Made by a program: the position numbers and the translations under genes. Of a stretch of DNA of 52,150 nucleotides, positions 1 to 7,919 are shown piece after piece (the first letter of the stretch is position 1; the number at the start of each line of letters is the position of its first letter). Below the pieces are notes generated by a model. It was not told the DNA's origin, did not search any database, and was given only the letters and a program-made list of their open reading frames with translations. This stretch comes from Sporolactobacillus vineae DSM 21990 = SL153 (GTDB taxonomy: Bacteria; Bacillota; Bacilli; Bacillales; Sporolactobacillaceae), in the NCBI RefSeq assembly GCF_000377985.1, contig NZ_KB899052.1, forward strand, positions 1 to 52,150. The letters run 5' to 3'.

Positions 1-81
1 AAGAGACAGAAGAACATGATCTTCTGTAGATCAAAAGCTGATCAGACCTTTCTCATGAGTGATTGGGAAACAGGATTGTCT

Positions 82-162
82 CCCCCTGGCTTCCCCATCA
101 AGGGCATAACAAGGGCAAAACAAAGGGTAAAACAATATTAAATTGACAGGGAAGCCGGGGGG
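82..162. repeat. Imperfect inverted repeat upstream of the cupredoxin gene
   Basis: Arms at 82-95 (CCCCCTGGCTTCCC) and 149-161 (GGGAAGCCGGGGG) are complementary apart from one extra base. The loop contains three imperfect copies of an AAGGG...AAC motif at about 101-135. No gene is recognised in 1-271. The function is unknown; it could be a folded leader or the end of an upstream terminator. Confidence 0.3.
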
Positions 163-271
163 CTTTCAAAGCAAATCCTATAGGAATCCAGAGACATTCC
201 AGGTATCCGGATCCAACTGGAAATTACTCTAGATCGAGCTCTTATTACTAATATACGAGGAGGGATGGATC

Positions 272-862
272 GTGAAAATGAGAATAACAATCGCTGCGTT
301 GTCTGTTACCAGCCTATTTGCTATCGGATTAATCATCTTTGGGGCTATTCATACAGTTTCTGCTGTTTCCCTGCAAAATAAAACGCAGACCCAGTTCGGA
401 GTCAGCAAATCTTCCGTTCAGGAGGATATAGCAGCTGCACAGAAGAATGCACAGATTGACGAAAAAACGAATACCATTACCTATTCAGGCAATAGTGTGA
501 AGCTTGTCATTGCGGGGAGTCCTGAAAAAGCAGATGGCAAATTTGTCATAAACGGTTTGGTCAATCCGAAGCTAATCATTCCTAGAGGTTCTGATGTCAC
601 GGTGGAGTTTGTAAACGAAGACGGAGACGTGCCGCACGCCTTCGAAATCACCGATGCTGTACCGCCCTATGACTATATGTCGATGATGGACGGAGGTATC
701 TACCCGGGAAGTGTCATACGTGCATTGCCCAAAACCTCAGGCGGCCATTACGCAATGGCAACGACCACATTCCAGGCCAGTCAGCTAGGTACATTTTATT
801 ATATCTGTCAGTATCCAGGCCATGCACAAAAGGGCATGTATGGTAAACTGATGATTAAATAG
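272..862 (+). CDS. Membrane-anchored cupredoxin (sulfocyanin-like blue copper protein)
   Basis: A 196-residue protein with an N-terminal hydrophobic segment (about residues 5-31, signal anchor or signal peptide) and a C-terminal cupredoxin domain. Type 1 copper ligands are visible: His122 in DVPHAF, then Cys179, His184 and Met189 in CQYPGHAQKGM. This is the classical H...C-x4-H-x4-M arrangement of small blue copper proteins. It probably carries electrons or binds copper on the outer face of the membrane. The start chosen is GTG at 272, with GAGGAGGG at 257-264 seven bases upstream; an in-frame ATG at 278 is the alternative. It is monocistronic, with a terminator at 893-932. It fits the copper theme of the window (multicopper oxidase at 3.8 kb, CopA at 36.6 kb). 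No copper-type operator was seen in front of it. The family is confident; the redox partner is unknown. Confidence 0.85.
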   Translation: MKMRITIAALSVTSLFAIGLIIFGAIHTVSAVSLQNKTQTQFGVSKSSVQEDIAAAQKNAQIDEKTNTITYSGNSVKLVIAGSPEKADGKFVINGLVNPKLIIPRGSDVTVEFVNEDGDVPHAFEITDAVPPYDYMSMMDGGIYPGSVIRALPKTSGGHYAMATTTFQASQLGTFYYICQYPGHAQKGMYGKLMIK

Positions 863-892
863 CAAAGTAACAAATTAAATCGAGTAGAATGA

Positions 893-934
893 GCAAATCG
901 CAGGATCAAAAACATCACGCGGTTTGCTTTTGTC
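893..934 (+). terminator. Rho-independent terminator of the cupredoxin gene
   Basis: GCAAATCGC (893-901) pairs with GCGGTTTGC (919-927), followed by TTTTGTC. Confidence 0.6.
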
Positions 935-1013
935 ACACTTTAAGTAGCCTTCGTTAGACTAATGCCATGATAGCTAAATGAGAACTGATTGAAAAAAATC
1001 GGTGAGCAAAACT

Positions 1014-1043
1014 GTTTCCGAAATACCCATACGGGTATATACT
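1014..1043 (+). promoter_or_regulatory. CsoR/CstR-type operator inside the glutaredoxin promoter
   Basis: ATACCC-ATAC-GGGTAT at 1023-1038 is an inverted repeat of the kind bound by the CsoR/RcnR/CstR family. It lies between a -35-like TTTCCG (1014-1019) and a -10-like TATACT (1038-1043), the position expected for a repressor of this family. The nearest gene is the glutaredoxin at 1151. Because the neighbours handle sulfur, a CstR-like persulfide sensor is a better guess than a copper sensor (inference). Confidence 0.65.
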
Positions 1044-1150
1044 ACAAATGTATTCGGAACGAGTAGTTAAAAAACTGAGTTTTCGGCTCGCCGGAGATAA
1101 GAAATTCAAATAGTAAGATTATGAAAAATTTTATAAAGGGGTTTTGGATA

Positions 1151-1384
1151 ATGAATCAGATTACAGTGTACACGACCACAACTTGTCCCTATTGCCACAT
1201 GGTGAAGCATTTTCTAAAAAAACAAGGGCTGCCATTTCAAGAAGTCAATGTGCAGCAAAATCCTGCTGCCGGTCAACGTCTTGTGGAAACTACCGGTCAA
1301 ATGGGCGTGCCGCAAACAAATGTCAATGGCCAATGGGTGATCGGATACGATCCTGACCGAATCATGGGGTTTGTTCAGTCATGA
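1151..1384 (+). CDS. Glutaredoxin family protein (NrdH/Grx type)
   Basis: A 77-residue single-domain thioredoxin-fold protein. The redox motif CPYC is at residues 12-15, and the cis-proline loop MGVPQ at about 51-55 is in the expected place. It should reduce disulfides or mixed thiols (glutathione, bacillithiol or low-molecular-weight persulfides) in the cytoplasm. ATG at 1151 is preferred over the in-frame ATG at 1121 because AAAGGGG (1135-1141) is spaced about 8-9 bases from it and the protein then begins like other glutaredoxins. A CsoR/CstR-type palindrome lies in its promoter and a 12-bp-stem terminator follows at 1494. The rhodanese and sulfurtransferase fragments downstream suggest a role in sulfide or persulfide detoxification rather than ribonucleotide reduction; no nrd genes are in the window. 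Confidence 0.85.
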   Translation: MNQITVYTTTTCPYCHMVKHFLKKQGLPFQEVNVQQNPAAGQRLVETTGQMGVPQTNVNGQWVIGYDPDRIMGFVQS

Positions 1385-1493
1385 TTTCGGCTGTCAGACA
1401 ACATTCCGAGAAAATTTATACCGATGATTTCATGAGTGAGTAAGGCAATAAATTCATTATGGAATACGATTTACTTAAAATTCAATAGTCGAT

Positions 1494-1523
1494 AAAAAGA
1501 GAAGATGAACCTCTTCTCTTTTT
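1494..1523 (+). terminator. Terminator after the glutaredoxin gene
   Basis: AAAAAGAGAAGA (1494-1505) and TCTTCTCTTTTT (1512-1523) form a perfect 12-bp stem with a 6-base loop, ending in a T run. Confidence 0.75.
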
Positions 1524-1548
1524 ATCACCTGAAGGTTTTGTAATCATT

Positions 1549-1565
1549 ATACCCGATGGGGGTAT
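1549..1565 (+). promoter_or_regulatory. Second CsoR/CstR-type palindrome
   Basis: ATACCC-GATGG-GGGTAT, flanked by further symmetry (TCAT on the left, ATGA on the right). It lies directly before a fragment of a DsrE-like gene and 105 bases before the rhodanese gene, so the original promoter may now drive the rhodanese alone. Confidence 0.6.
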
Positions 1566-1574
1566 GATGAAATT

Positions 1575-1655
1575 GAGCGTTGCGGTGTGGCCAGCTATTT
1601 AGGCGAAGCAGCAAAATCAAATGTAAAGACAACGGATATCGTAGTTTCTGACTAA
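1575..1655 (+). pseudogene. C-terminal remnant of a DsrE/YrkE-like sulfur-transfer protein
   Basis: The frame from 1575 reads ERCGVASYLGEAAKSNVK and ends SD at TAA 1653. The segment GVASYLGEA resembles the C-terminal part of DsrE/DsrF-like proteins such as Bacillus YrkE, which sit with rhodanese and TusA-type proteins in CstR-type operons (from memory of the family). The rest of the gene is missing: the operator palindrome is only 10 bases upstream of this fragment, which implies a deletion that fused the promoter to the gene's 3' end. Identification rests on about 27 residues, so it is tentative. Confidence 0.5.
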
Positions 1656-1669
1656 GGAGAAATGTATTC

Positions 1670-1990
1670 ATGAGATGCCTATTCTTTTGCAAACCAAAAA
1701 TTAAAAAGATCAGCACTACCGAACTAAAGAAAGTCTATCTGACGAGTAAAAAGGGCAAATATTTTCTTGACGTACGTACGAAAGCAGAATTCAGTGGCCA
1801 GTCCATTCCGGGTTTTGTCAATATTCCACTGCAGACCCTGAGTAATCATCTCAACAGGATTCCGAAAGAAAAAGAAGTGGTTGTCATTTGTCAAAGCGGT
1901 ATGAGAAGTTCGGTTGCCTGTAAGGTTTTAAAAAAAGCAGGTTATGAAAAAGTAACCAATGTTCGCGGTGGAATGAATCACTGGTTCTAA
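1670..1990 (+). CDS. Single-domain rhodanese-like sulfurtransferase
   Basis: A 106-residue protein with one rhodanese domain. The active loop CQSGMRS begins at Cys74, the persulfide-forming cysteine, and the fold elements FLDVRTKAEF and GFVNIPL are both present. The extreme N-terminus (MRCLFFCKPK) has two extra cysteines and is hydrophobic, unlike a plain rhodanese; it may be a short membrane-contacting extension. AAGGAGA at 1654-1660 precedes the ATG by about 9 bases and overlaps the stop codon of the upstream DsrE-like fragment. It would move sulfane sulfur from persulfides to an acceptor in the cytoplasm. A CsoR/CstR-type palindrome lies on each side (1549 and 2010), which supports regulation by sulfide or persulfide stress. 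Confidence 0.85.
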   Translation: MRCLFFCKPKIKKISTTELKKVYLTSKKGKYFLDVRTKAEFSGQSIPGFVNIPLQTLSNHLNRIPKEKEVVVICQSGMRSSVACKVLKKAGYEKVTNVRGGMNHWF

Positions 1991-2009
1991 CTTTTTTATG
2001 GGGGAAAAT

Positions 2010-2031
2010 ATACCCATATGGGTATTATAAT
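2010..2031 (+). promoter_or_regulatory. Third CsoR/CstR-type operator, now driving only gene remnants
   Basis: ATACCCATATGGGTAT (2010-2025) is a perfect palindrome abutting TATAAT (2026-2031). Downstream there are only broken frames, so this is a well-preserved promoter/operator without an intact gene. Confidence 0.65.
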
Positions 2032-2050
2032 GTGCCTGTTTTGAAAGAAG

Positions 2051-2220
2051 TTTGTCCAGAAATATGAGGACGGCACCATCCCGGAGGTTGTGAATATTCC
2101 CTTAGACGATCTGATGTTTTTGGTAAAGAAAAGATCATTGCAGTGACAAAAGGATCAATGTATATCATTCTGTTGCTCTCGCTCTGTGGACTATATTTGT
2201 CATTCTATAAGAAAAAATAA
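2051..2220 (+). pseudogene. Frameshifted rhodanese-like remnant with a hydrophobic tail
   Basis: The frame at 2051-2146 contains KYEDGTIPEVVNIPLDDL, a typical rhodanese segment (compare G-H-I-P-G-A-x-N-I-P-L in intact proteins). A second frame then gives FGKEKIIAVTKGSM, corresponding in position to the strand before the active loop. It continues into a hydrophobic stretch ending SFYKKK at TAA 2218. The catalytic cysteine loop is absent. This is a decayed second rhodanese, possibly once fused to a membrane segment. Alternatively the last 20 codons (ATG 2158) are an independent tiny membrane peptide. Confidence 0.5.
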
Positions 2221-2264
2221 TGTCCAAAGGGAGCCTGCCAATATTCAGATTCCTTTTGGACATG
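2220..2264. terminator. Inverted repeat between converging units
   Basis: ATGTCCAAAGGG (about 2219-2231) pairs, with mismatches, with CCTTTTGGACAT (2252-2263). There is no long T run, so termination is likely but unproven. It separates the remnant operon from the minus-strand gene ending at 2312. Confidence 0.4.
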
Positions 2265-2311
2265 GTAAGTTTTCGCACCGCTAAGCTAATTTTCCTCAGG
2301 ATGCCGCTCGC

Positions 2312-3562
2312 TTAGACTGTTTTAGAAATTGGATTGAGAACGGATACATCAGCACCGAACTTGCACATTGCATCGCAGTCACATTTTAAATCGGAAAACA
2401 GTATATACGACATGGCTGATTTCAATGCTTCTTCTTTCAGAAACGAGGGGCGGAGTAATTGTGCTCTGATCTCTTCTTCACGTGTGTCAGGAGCAACAAG
2501 AAACAGTTTGCAAGCTTGATCGACCGATAAAGACAGATCATACAATCTGAGAATTCCAGAATAGATCGATGTGCTTTTCTCCACCTCAAAGCCGCTGATG
2601 ATTTTGTTGTTCTGATTCAGCCACAGGACATCAATTAGTGAAATCGTATCAGATACATTTTTGTCAATACCGGATAAAGGCAGGCCGGAGATCGAATATT
2701 CCCCCAGCTTTTGCCCGTTGTATTCTCTTTTGTGATCGTTCTGTGCGATCCATACGTTATACCCTAGTGACTTTCCCAGTCTTGCCAGATGATACTGCAT
2801 CTCGCTGTGTGCATTTTCTTCTGCAGAATCTTTGAGAACCTGGTCATGCCGTTTTTTCAGCATTTTTAATCGCTTTTTCTCTTCAATGTCCAGCACATGC
2901 TCCGCATTTTCTGGAATGACGAGCCGGCCTGATCCGATTTCGAACAGCAAACCGGTGAACGCGCCTAAATCTTTCGACAGACTGTGACGTTCATTCACCG
3001 ACAGAATGTACGCTCTCATTTCGAGATAAGCCGGCCAGGAACCCAGCTTTATTTTCTTGTTGAAAAGTTCATTGAACCCGCGGACAATGGCAGTATTGAA
3101 CGGTGGAAACCAGGTGGGGTGGAGAAAATAGATGATATTGGCAACGGCAGGGCCTAATCCCTTAATCCGTAATTGATTAAGCTTAACAATCCCCTCAAAA
3201 ATCTGTTTCTCATTATTTGCTTGCAGACATGTATTCAGAAATCTTCCAAAGGCCAGCTGATTCGTTGCATTTTCATAAATATCGGGAATCCGGAGCTTAG
3301 GTTTCCAGAAAAACGGATGCGCCGCACCCTCAAAGATTTGTTTCTGCTCAGAGATCGCAGTCACAACAATCTCCAGACTGGATCCCTTAAAATCATTGCC
3401 AAAGGTACGGGCTTCAATCTCTGTAACGACCTGATTAACGCCTTTTTTAATCGTTCGGAATGCTTTGAGACGTTCATCATTGTTAATGAACCAGGTGTGA
3501 TAAACCGATTCCGTGTCTTGCATGTACTCCTTAACCACTTGACTCATCATACTGCTGGCCAA
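2312..3562 (-). CDS. Orphan HhH-like / PD-(D/E)XK-type nuclease candidate
   Basis: A 416-residue soluble protein. Residues about 131-165 (LRIKGLGPAVANIIYFLHP, then FPPFNTAIVRGF) resemble the helix-hairpin-helix and following loop of HhH-GPD DNA glycosylases, but the position of the catalytic Asp (D-T-H-V-x-R in MutY/Nth) is Asn (N-T-A-I-V-R). The C-terminal half resembles a restriction-endonuclease-like core: a helix with Glu254, then Asp311 in IDVLWL and FEVEKS at 325-330 (E-x-E-K, like BamHI-type variants). I recall related proteins annotated only as type II restriction endonuclease or hypothetical. No methyltransferase is adjacent. The start is TTG 3562, with GGAGGT seven bases upstream. 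It is monocistronic. The role (restriction, repair or mobile-DNA defence) is inferred from fold only. Confidence 0.55.
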   Translation of the reverse strand: MASSMMSQVVKEYMQDTESVYHTWFINNDERLKAFRTIKKGVNQVVTEIEARTFGNDFKGSSLEIVVTAISEQKQIFEGAAHPFFWKPKLRIPDIYENATNQLAFGRFLNTCLQANNEKQIFEGIVKLNQLRIKGLGPAVANIIYFLHPTWFPPFNTAIVRGFNELFNKKIKLGSWPAYLEMRAYILSVNERHSLSKDLGAFTGLLFEIGSGRLVIPENAEHVLDIEEKKRLKMLKKRHDQVLKDSAEENAHSEMQYHLARLGKSLGYNVWIAQNDHKREYNGQKLGEYSISGLPLSGIDKNVSDTISLIDVLWLNQNNKIISGFEVEKSTSIYSGILRLYDLSLSVDQACKLFLVAPDTREEEIRAQLLRPSFLKEEALKSAMSYILFSDLKCDCDAMCKFGADVSVLNPISKTV

Positions 3563-3690
3563 CGCGCATACCTCCGGAAAACATGTATAGACCTATTATA
3601 GCCGAAATACATATCCGTGAGATGATCAATATCCTGATCTGTTCTCAAAGAGTAAACGATGCGGTCAGAGAGCACCATCTGATTTCTATG

Positions 3691-3731
3691 CAAAAAAATG
3701 AGGGGAAAAGTGTTTTAACTTTCCCCCTCAC
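3691..3731 (-). terminator. Terminator of the multicopper oxidase gene
   Basis: TGAGGGGAAAAG (3699-3710) pairs with CTTTCCCCCTCA (3719-3730). On the minus strand it is followed by seven T residues (A run at 3692-3698). Confidence 0.75.
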
Positions 3732-3767
3732 AATTTCCTGAACCACAATTCATGATCTCCAGAAAAC

Positions 3768-5429
3768 TTACTCAGGTTTATTATTGTTTGAAGCCTTGGG
3801 AACATAGTCTGAATGGTAATCGGTATAGTTGACTTCGGTCACCATCCCGGCGTTCGCATGATGCAGATCATGGCAATGGAACATCCAGATGCCGGGATTG
3901 TCCGCCAGAAAAGCAACTTCATAAGTTTCGCCCGGCTTAACATTTAACGAATCTTTATAGATCGGTGATCCGGTGACCGGTTTGCCATTCTTGCTCAGTA
4001 CCTGGAATTCATGACCATGCAAATGCATTGGATGGTTATTCATATGATCACGACTAACCAGCTTGACTTTCACCCGATCGTCGGTTTTGACCTTGATCGG
4101 ATCTGTGTTGGGGAAGGATTTTCCGTTGATCGTATAGATCATCCCGTTATTATTCATGCCTGCGTTAAGGCTCATGGTGTATGAGACATCGTATTTTTGA
4201 TTCAGTGTGAACTCAGGTTTTGTTTTAGTACCATAGTCGGCAAAGTTGATGGCCGGTAATTGTGTACCTGCATCGGGCTGATCGGTTGATTTCGTGCTGC
4301 CTTTATAATTAATCAGCGCCTTCATTCTATTCGTACCCTTCGCTGTCCCATGGTCTTCAATATACCATTTCCCCGGATTGTCCGCGGTGAAGGAAACATC
4401 ATACCGTTCACCTGGAGCGATGGAAATAACCTGATTTTTTACGGCTTGCGGATTATTGACAGGCTGACCATCGGTTGCGATGACTTTAATACTGTGGCCA
4501 TGGATATGAATGTTGTGCGGAAGGTAGCCGGCATTAATGAAACGCAGCCGTACTTTATCGCCCGTCGACACGGTCAGAGGTTTGACCAGACTGCCGCTTT
4601 TTCCATTAATCGTGTACAGATTGTACATACTCATATTGTCGGCCATCATATTTGGCAGCATGTTATTGCTATTATTGTCTCCACTGCCTGAACTTCCGTT
4701 CCCCATATTATCCATGTTCATTCCGCTGTTCCCGCCGCCGGAACTCCCTTGATCGGAACTCCCCATGTCCATACCAGGCATGCTGCCCATTCCTGAGCTG
4801 TCACTGTTTTTATTCTGCCCCCCGGGTGTCATGGCTTTGACTTGGCTGTTGATCTGATTTTGATCGGTCACCCACTCATCCAGCATTAAGGTATAATCTT
4901 TGTCGAATTTTTCTTTCGGGTCTTCCACGATGAAGGCGCCGTATAATCCTCGATCCACCTGATTTACTGAATCCTGGTGGGAATGATACCAGTAGGTGCC
5001 CGCCTGACTGGCAACAAATTCATAAGTAAAGCTCTTTCCGGGTGCTACAGCGTCTTGTGTGACGCCCGGTATGCCGTCCATCTGATTGGGAACTTTATAG
5101 CCGTGCCAGTGGATAGAAACGGGAGCAGAAAGCTCATTTTTTAAAGTAACACGAAATTTCTGACCTTTTTTTACCCGGATCTCCGGGCCGGGTGTTGACC
5201 CGTTGAACGTCCAGACTGGGACGGTCACCCCATTGCTCAGTTTTTGTGTCCCCTTTTCAGCTACGAGTGTAATATTCGGGCCCCTTAATATCGAAGGCGA
5301 TTTTGAAGCAGCTGAGTTGCTGCCTGCCGTTTGCTGACTGGCTGCATTCTTATTCTCTGTCGACGCAGAACACGCATTAATAATGAGCAGTGCAAAAACG
5401 GCTATTACAATTAAAAGAAACTTTTTCAT
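3768..5429 (-). CDS. Multicopper oxidase, lipoprotein with Met-rich insertion
   Basis: A 553-residue three-cupredoxin-domain oxidase. The N-terminal signal ends in a lipobox-like IINAC with Cys20, so it is probably a lipid-anchored extracytoplasmic protein. Copper sites are complete: HWHG (107-110), YWYHSH (146-151), HPMHLHGHE (about 466-474) and HCH-x3-H-x4-M (518-529), which give the trinuclear cluster and the type 1 centre with an axial Met. Between domains 1 and 2 (about 213-268) lies a Met/Gly/Ser/Asn-rich segment, as in CueO and CopA-type cuprous oxidases. The likely job is oxidation of toxic Cu(I) outside the membrane. An accessory Lgt is encoded at 11.1 kb. Its promoter carries the 11-bp direct repeat predicted to bind the neighbouring divergent response regulator. 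Confidence 0.9.
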   Translation of the reverse strand: MKKFLLIVIAVFALLIINACSASTENKNAASQQTAGSNSAASKSPSILRGPNITLVAEKGTQKLSNGVTVPVWTFNGSTPGPEIRVKKGQKFRVTLKNELSAPVSIHWHGYKVPNQMDGIPGVTQDAVAPGKSFTYEFVASQAGTYWYHSHQDSVNQVDRGLYGAFIVEDPKEKFDKDYTLMLDEWVTDQNQINSQVKAMTPGGQNKNSDSSGMGSMPGMDMGSSDQGSSGGGNSGMNMDNMGNGSSGSGDNNSNNMLPNMMADNMSMYNLYTINGKSGSLVKPLTVSTGDKVRLRFINAGYLPHNIHIHGHSIKVIATDGQPVNNPQAVKNQVISIAPGERYDVSFTADNPGKWYIEDHGTAKGTNRMKALINYKGSTKSTDQPDAGTQLPAINFADYGTKTKPEFTLNQKYDVSYTMSLNAGMNNNGMIYTINGKSFPNTDPIKVKTDDRVKVKLVSRDHMNNHPMHLHGHEFQVLSKNGKPVTGSPIYKDSLNVKPGETYEVAFLADNPGIWMFHCHDLHHANAGMVTEVNYTDYHSDYVPKASNNNKPE

Positions 5430-5461
5430 ACTGCCATCTCCTATCTTATCTCAATGCTAAA

Positions 5462-5495
5462 AGTGTATCGGACAATTGTTGAGAAACTGTGAAGA
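5462..5495 (-). promoter_or_regulatory. Direct-repeat regulator box and -10 of the multicopper oxidase promoter
   Basis: Read on the minus strand: CTTCACAGTTT then CTCAACAATTG, two copies with ACA cores exactly 11 bases apart. Nine bases after the second ACA comes TACACT (plus-strand 5462-5467), taken as the -10. There is no good -35, so activation by a regulator bound at the repeats is expected. It has the same layout as the boxes at 36.3 and 42.1 kb. Confidence 0.6.
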
Positions 5496-5559
5496 TTTAC
5501 AATGTGTTATAGAATCGTGGAAAGAATTTCAGCAGTTAATCAATTTATCTCATGATTAA

Positions 5560-5590
5560 TTGACATTGAAGTACACAATGCAATGATATA
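5560..5590 (+). promoter_or_regulatory. Candidate promoter of the first response-regulator operon
   Basis: TTGACA at 5560-5565 with TGATAT at about 5584-5589 (18-base spacer). A loose copy of the regulator box (TTCACTGTTTCTACA, 5639-5653, period 9 rather than 11) lies downstream. The ATG-proximal leader is about 200 bases. Weak evidence. Confidence 0.3.
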
Positions 5591-5799
5591 AGTCATATTT
5601 TTGCATGATTCAACTGGGTGAAGAGATTCCTGATGCCGTTCACTGTTTCTACATATTTGTTGTGTACGCTGATCACAGAAAAGAACGCACTGATTTCAAT
5701 AATCACTGGGATCGAAAAAGTTTCAGCCTGTTCGACCTCAGTTGATTGAATAATATCAAGGGGAAAAAATTTACTGTATGATGGAAGAAGGTGATGGAT

Positions 5800-6510
5800 G
5801 TGAAAAAAATAAAAATCCTGATGGTCGATGATGACTGGAAACTACGTAATCTGCTGAGGATCTATCTGGCCAAAGAAGGCTTTGATACGGTTGAAGCATC
5901 AGATGGTCCTGAAGCGTTGCTGAAAATTAAAGATCAATCTTTTGATCTGGTGATCCTTGATGTGATGATGCCGAAGATGGATGGCTGGCAGGTCTGCCAG
6001 TCGATTCGCATGACACAGTCTGTCCCGATTCTGATGCTGACAGCTCTTGGTGAGACAAAAGAAAAGGTCCACGGCCTCGAGCTTGGGGCCGATGATTATC
6101 TGACGAAGCCGTTCGATCCGGAAGAATTGATTGCTCGTGTTCATGCATTGATCCGCCGTGCCGCGTCAGCCGTGACTGCCGGTCAGACAAACAACCACGC
6201 GCTGCAATTTCCGTCATTAAAAATTGACAGCGATGGACGTCAGGTTTTTATTGCTGATCAGCCGCTTGATCTGACGCCGAAAGAATTCGATCTTTTTTTG
6301 ACACTCGCTAAGAACAAAGGTCGCGTTCTGTCTCGGGAACAGCTGATCGAACTGATCTGGGGGTACGATTTTGAAGGCGATCTGCGTGTTGTTGATATCC
6401 ATGTGAAAAACATCAGAGAAAAGCTGAAGAAATCCGGTCTGGCTTATAATCCGATTCAGACAAGCTGGGGCGTAGGGTACAAATTTGAGGCCGAGGCCGG
6501 AGCATCATGA
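5800..6510 (+). CDS. OmpR/PhoB-family response regulator (copy 1)
   Basis: A 236-residue protein with a receiver domain (acidic pocket VDDD at 9-12, phospho-acceptor Asp54 in ILDVMMP, Lys in LTKPFDPEE) and a C-terminal winged-helix DNA-binding domain ending GVGYKFE. The start is taken as GTG 5800, because AAGGTGATG at 5788-5796 is a good ribosome site for it; GTG 5791 and ATG 5794 are possible. The same AGGTGATG-N-GTG arrangement occurs in the paralogue at 39779. It overlaps the sensor kinase by 4 bases (ATGA) and is divergent from the multicopper oxidase. Regulators of this fold bind direct repeats of about 11 bp, which matches the repeated box found in six promoters of this window. A copper or envelope-stress signal is inferred from context. 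Confidence 0.92.
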   Translation: MKKIKILMVDDDWKLRNLLRIYLAKEGFDTVEASDGPEALLKIKDQSFDLVILDVMMPKMDGWQVCQSIRMTQSVPILMLTALGETKEKVHGLELGADDYLTKPFDPEELIARVHALIRRAASAVTAGQTNNHALQFPSLKIDSDGRQVFIADQPLDLTPKEFDLFLTLAKNKGRVLSREQLIELIWGYDFEGDLRVVDIHVKNIREKLKKSGLAYNPIQTSWGVGYKFEAEAGAS

Positions 6511-7919
6511 CGATCAATCGGATCGGGCTGAAACTAGGTGCCGCTGCCCTTATTCTGATGATTGTTGTTCTCGTGTCTTCCGGTCTTGCAGTAGATCGAT
6601 TATTCGCCAGTTTCTATGATACTCAGGTGAAAAACAATACACAGGAAATCGCCGCACACTTCGCGACGATGGCCGAATCCAATGGCACTTCCTCACAATC
6701 CATGATTCGGGATTTTGCCAGATTTTCCAGCGTGAAAGTCTACTGGCTGAACAAAGACGGAAAAGCAGCGGCCTTTCCAGGTGAAAAGCAGCCGGATGTG
6801 CCTTTGATGCGGGCAAAGAATACCCGGAAGCTGCTCTCCGGCCAGTCGGTCGCTTTTCAAGATAAGGATGTCCATGGAAACCGGTATTATATTGTCGGCA
6901 GACCTGTACAAGTGGGAAAAGCTACAGGGTCTGCGATCTATATTGTCTCTTCGATGAAGAAGATCGATGCCTCTTTGCAGCGACTGCGAAACTTGCTTAT
7001 GTTATCCGGACTGGGTGCTTTTCTGCTTGCTTTAGGGATGATTCTGATCATGAGCAAACTGCTTTCCCGGCCGCTGCTTCAGATGCAGCAGATGACGGAT
7101 AAAATGGCCAGGGGAGACTGGGATACGCGGCTTCAGGTCAGGAGCAAGGATGAAATCGGCATGCTCGGCTACTCGATAAACGATCTTGCTGCCAGTCTGC
7201 AAAGATATCGTGACACGCGGCGAGCATTTTTTTCAAATATTTCTCATGAACTTCGGACACCGGTAACCTATCTGCAGGGGTATGCCAAGGTTCTGTCAGA
7301 CGGACTGGTCGACTCTGATAAGGAAAAGAAGCAGTACCTCGGAATCATCTATCAGGAGTCCGTTCGTCTTGAACATTTGATTAATGATCTGTTTGACCTC
7401 GCGAAAATGGAGGAAGGGCAGATTAAACTGAATATGGAGCCGCTTGATCTTAGAGAAATCATCAAGGCGGCTGTTCAGAAAGTCCGGCTTAAAGCAGATC
7501 AGAAACGGCTCAGTCTTCAGATGGATGTGCACGATCACATTCCGCTGATCCGCGGCGATCGTAAGCGGGTGGAACAGGTCCTGTTAAATTTGCTTGAAAA
7601 TGCTATCCGCTATACGGACAAGGGCCATGTTCTGATTCGGCTGACGGCGAATCAAAAAGCGGTCGTTCTCTCCGTAGCAGATACCGGCATCGGCATTCCT
7701 GAAGACGAACTGCCGTATATCTTTGAACGATTCTATCGTGTGGAAAAATCACGTTCGCGTCAATACGGCGGGACAGGTCTCGGCCTGTCGATTGTAAAAA
7801 AATACGTGCAGATGCAGGGCGGAACCGTTCACGCCGAGAGTCGGACAGGAGCGGGGACGACGTTCATAGTGAGCTTTCCTTTGGAGCAAAGCCAGAGAAA
7901 GGGCGGGATGAAACGATGA
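6507..7919 (+). CDS. Sensor histidine kinase (copy 1)
   Basis: A 470-residue membrane kinase. TM1 is at about residues 11-30, an extracytoplasmic sensor domain at about 31-160, TM2 at about 163-183, then HAMP (184-236) and HisKA with the H-box SHELRTPVTYLQGY (His247). The HATPase domain has N-box NLLENAIRYT, G1 DTGIGIP and G2 GGTGLGLSI. The sensor domain has no obvious Cys/His copper site. Its start overlaps the regulator stop, and its own stop overlaps the next small gene, so all three are translationally coupled. The paralogue at 40483 has exactly the same length and similar TM and sensor segments, which points to duplication of the whole operon. The partner is the regulator at 5800. The ligand is unknown; copper is likely from the neighbours. 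Confidence 0.92.
   Translation: MTINRIGLKLGAAALILMIVVLVSSGLAVDRLFASFYDTQVKNNTQEIAAHFATMAESNGTSSQSMIRDFARFSSVKVYWLNKDGKAAAFPGEKQPDVPLMRAKNTRKLLSGQSVAFQDKDVHGNRYYIVGRPVQVGKATGSAIYIVSSMKKIDASLQRLRNLLMLSGLGAFLLALGMILIMSKLLSRPLLQMQQMTDKMARGDWDTRLQVRSKDEIGMLGYSINDLAASLQRYRDTRRAFFSNISHELRTPVTYLQGYAKVLSDGLVDSDKEKKQYLGIIYQESVRLEHLINDLFDLAKMEEGQIKLNMEPLDLREIIKAAVQKVRLKADQKRLSLQMDVHDHIPLIRGDRKRVEQVLLNLLENAIRYTDKGHVLIRLTANQKAVVLSVADTGIGIPEDELPYIFERFYRVEKSRSRQYGGTGLGLSIVKKYVQMQGGTVHAESRTGAGTTFIVSFPLEQSQRKGGMKR

Noticed and set aside
5639-5653. Regulator box upstream of the first response regulator
   Set aside because: TTCACTGTTTCTACA has the right words, but the spacing is 9 rather than 11, so it is not counted among the six boxes.
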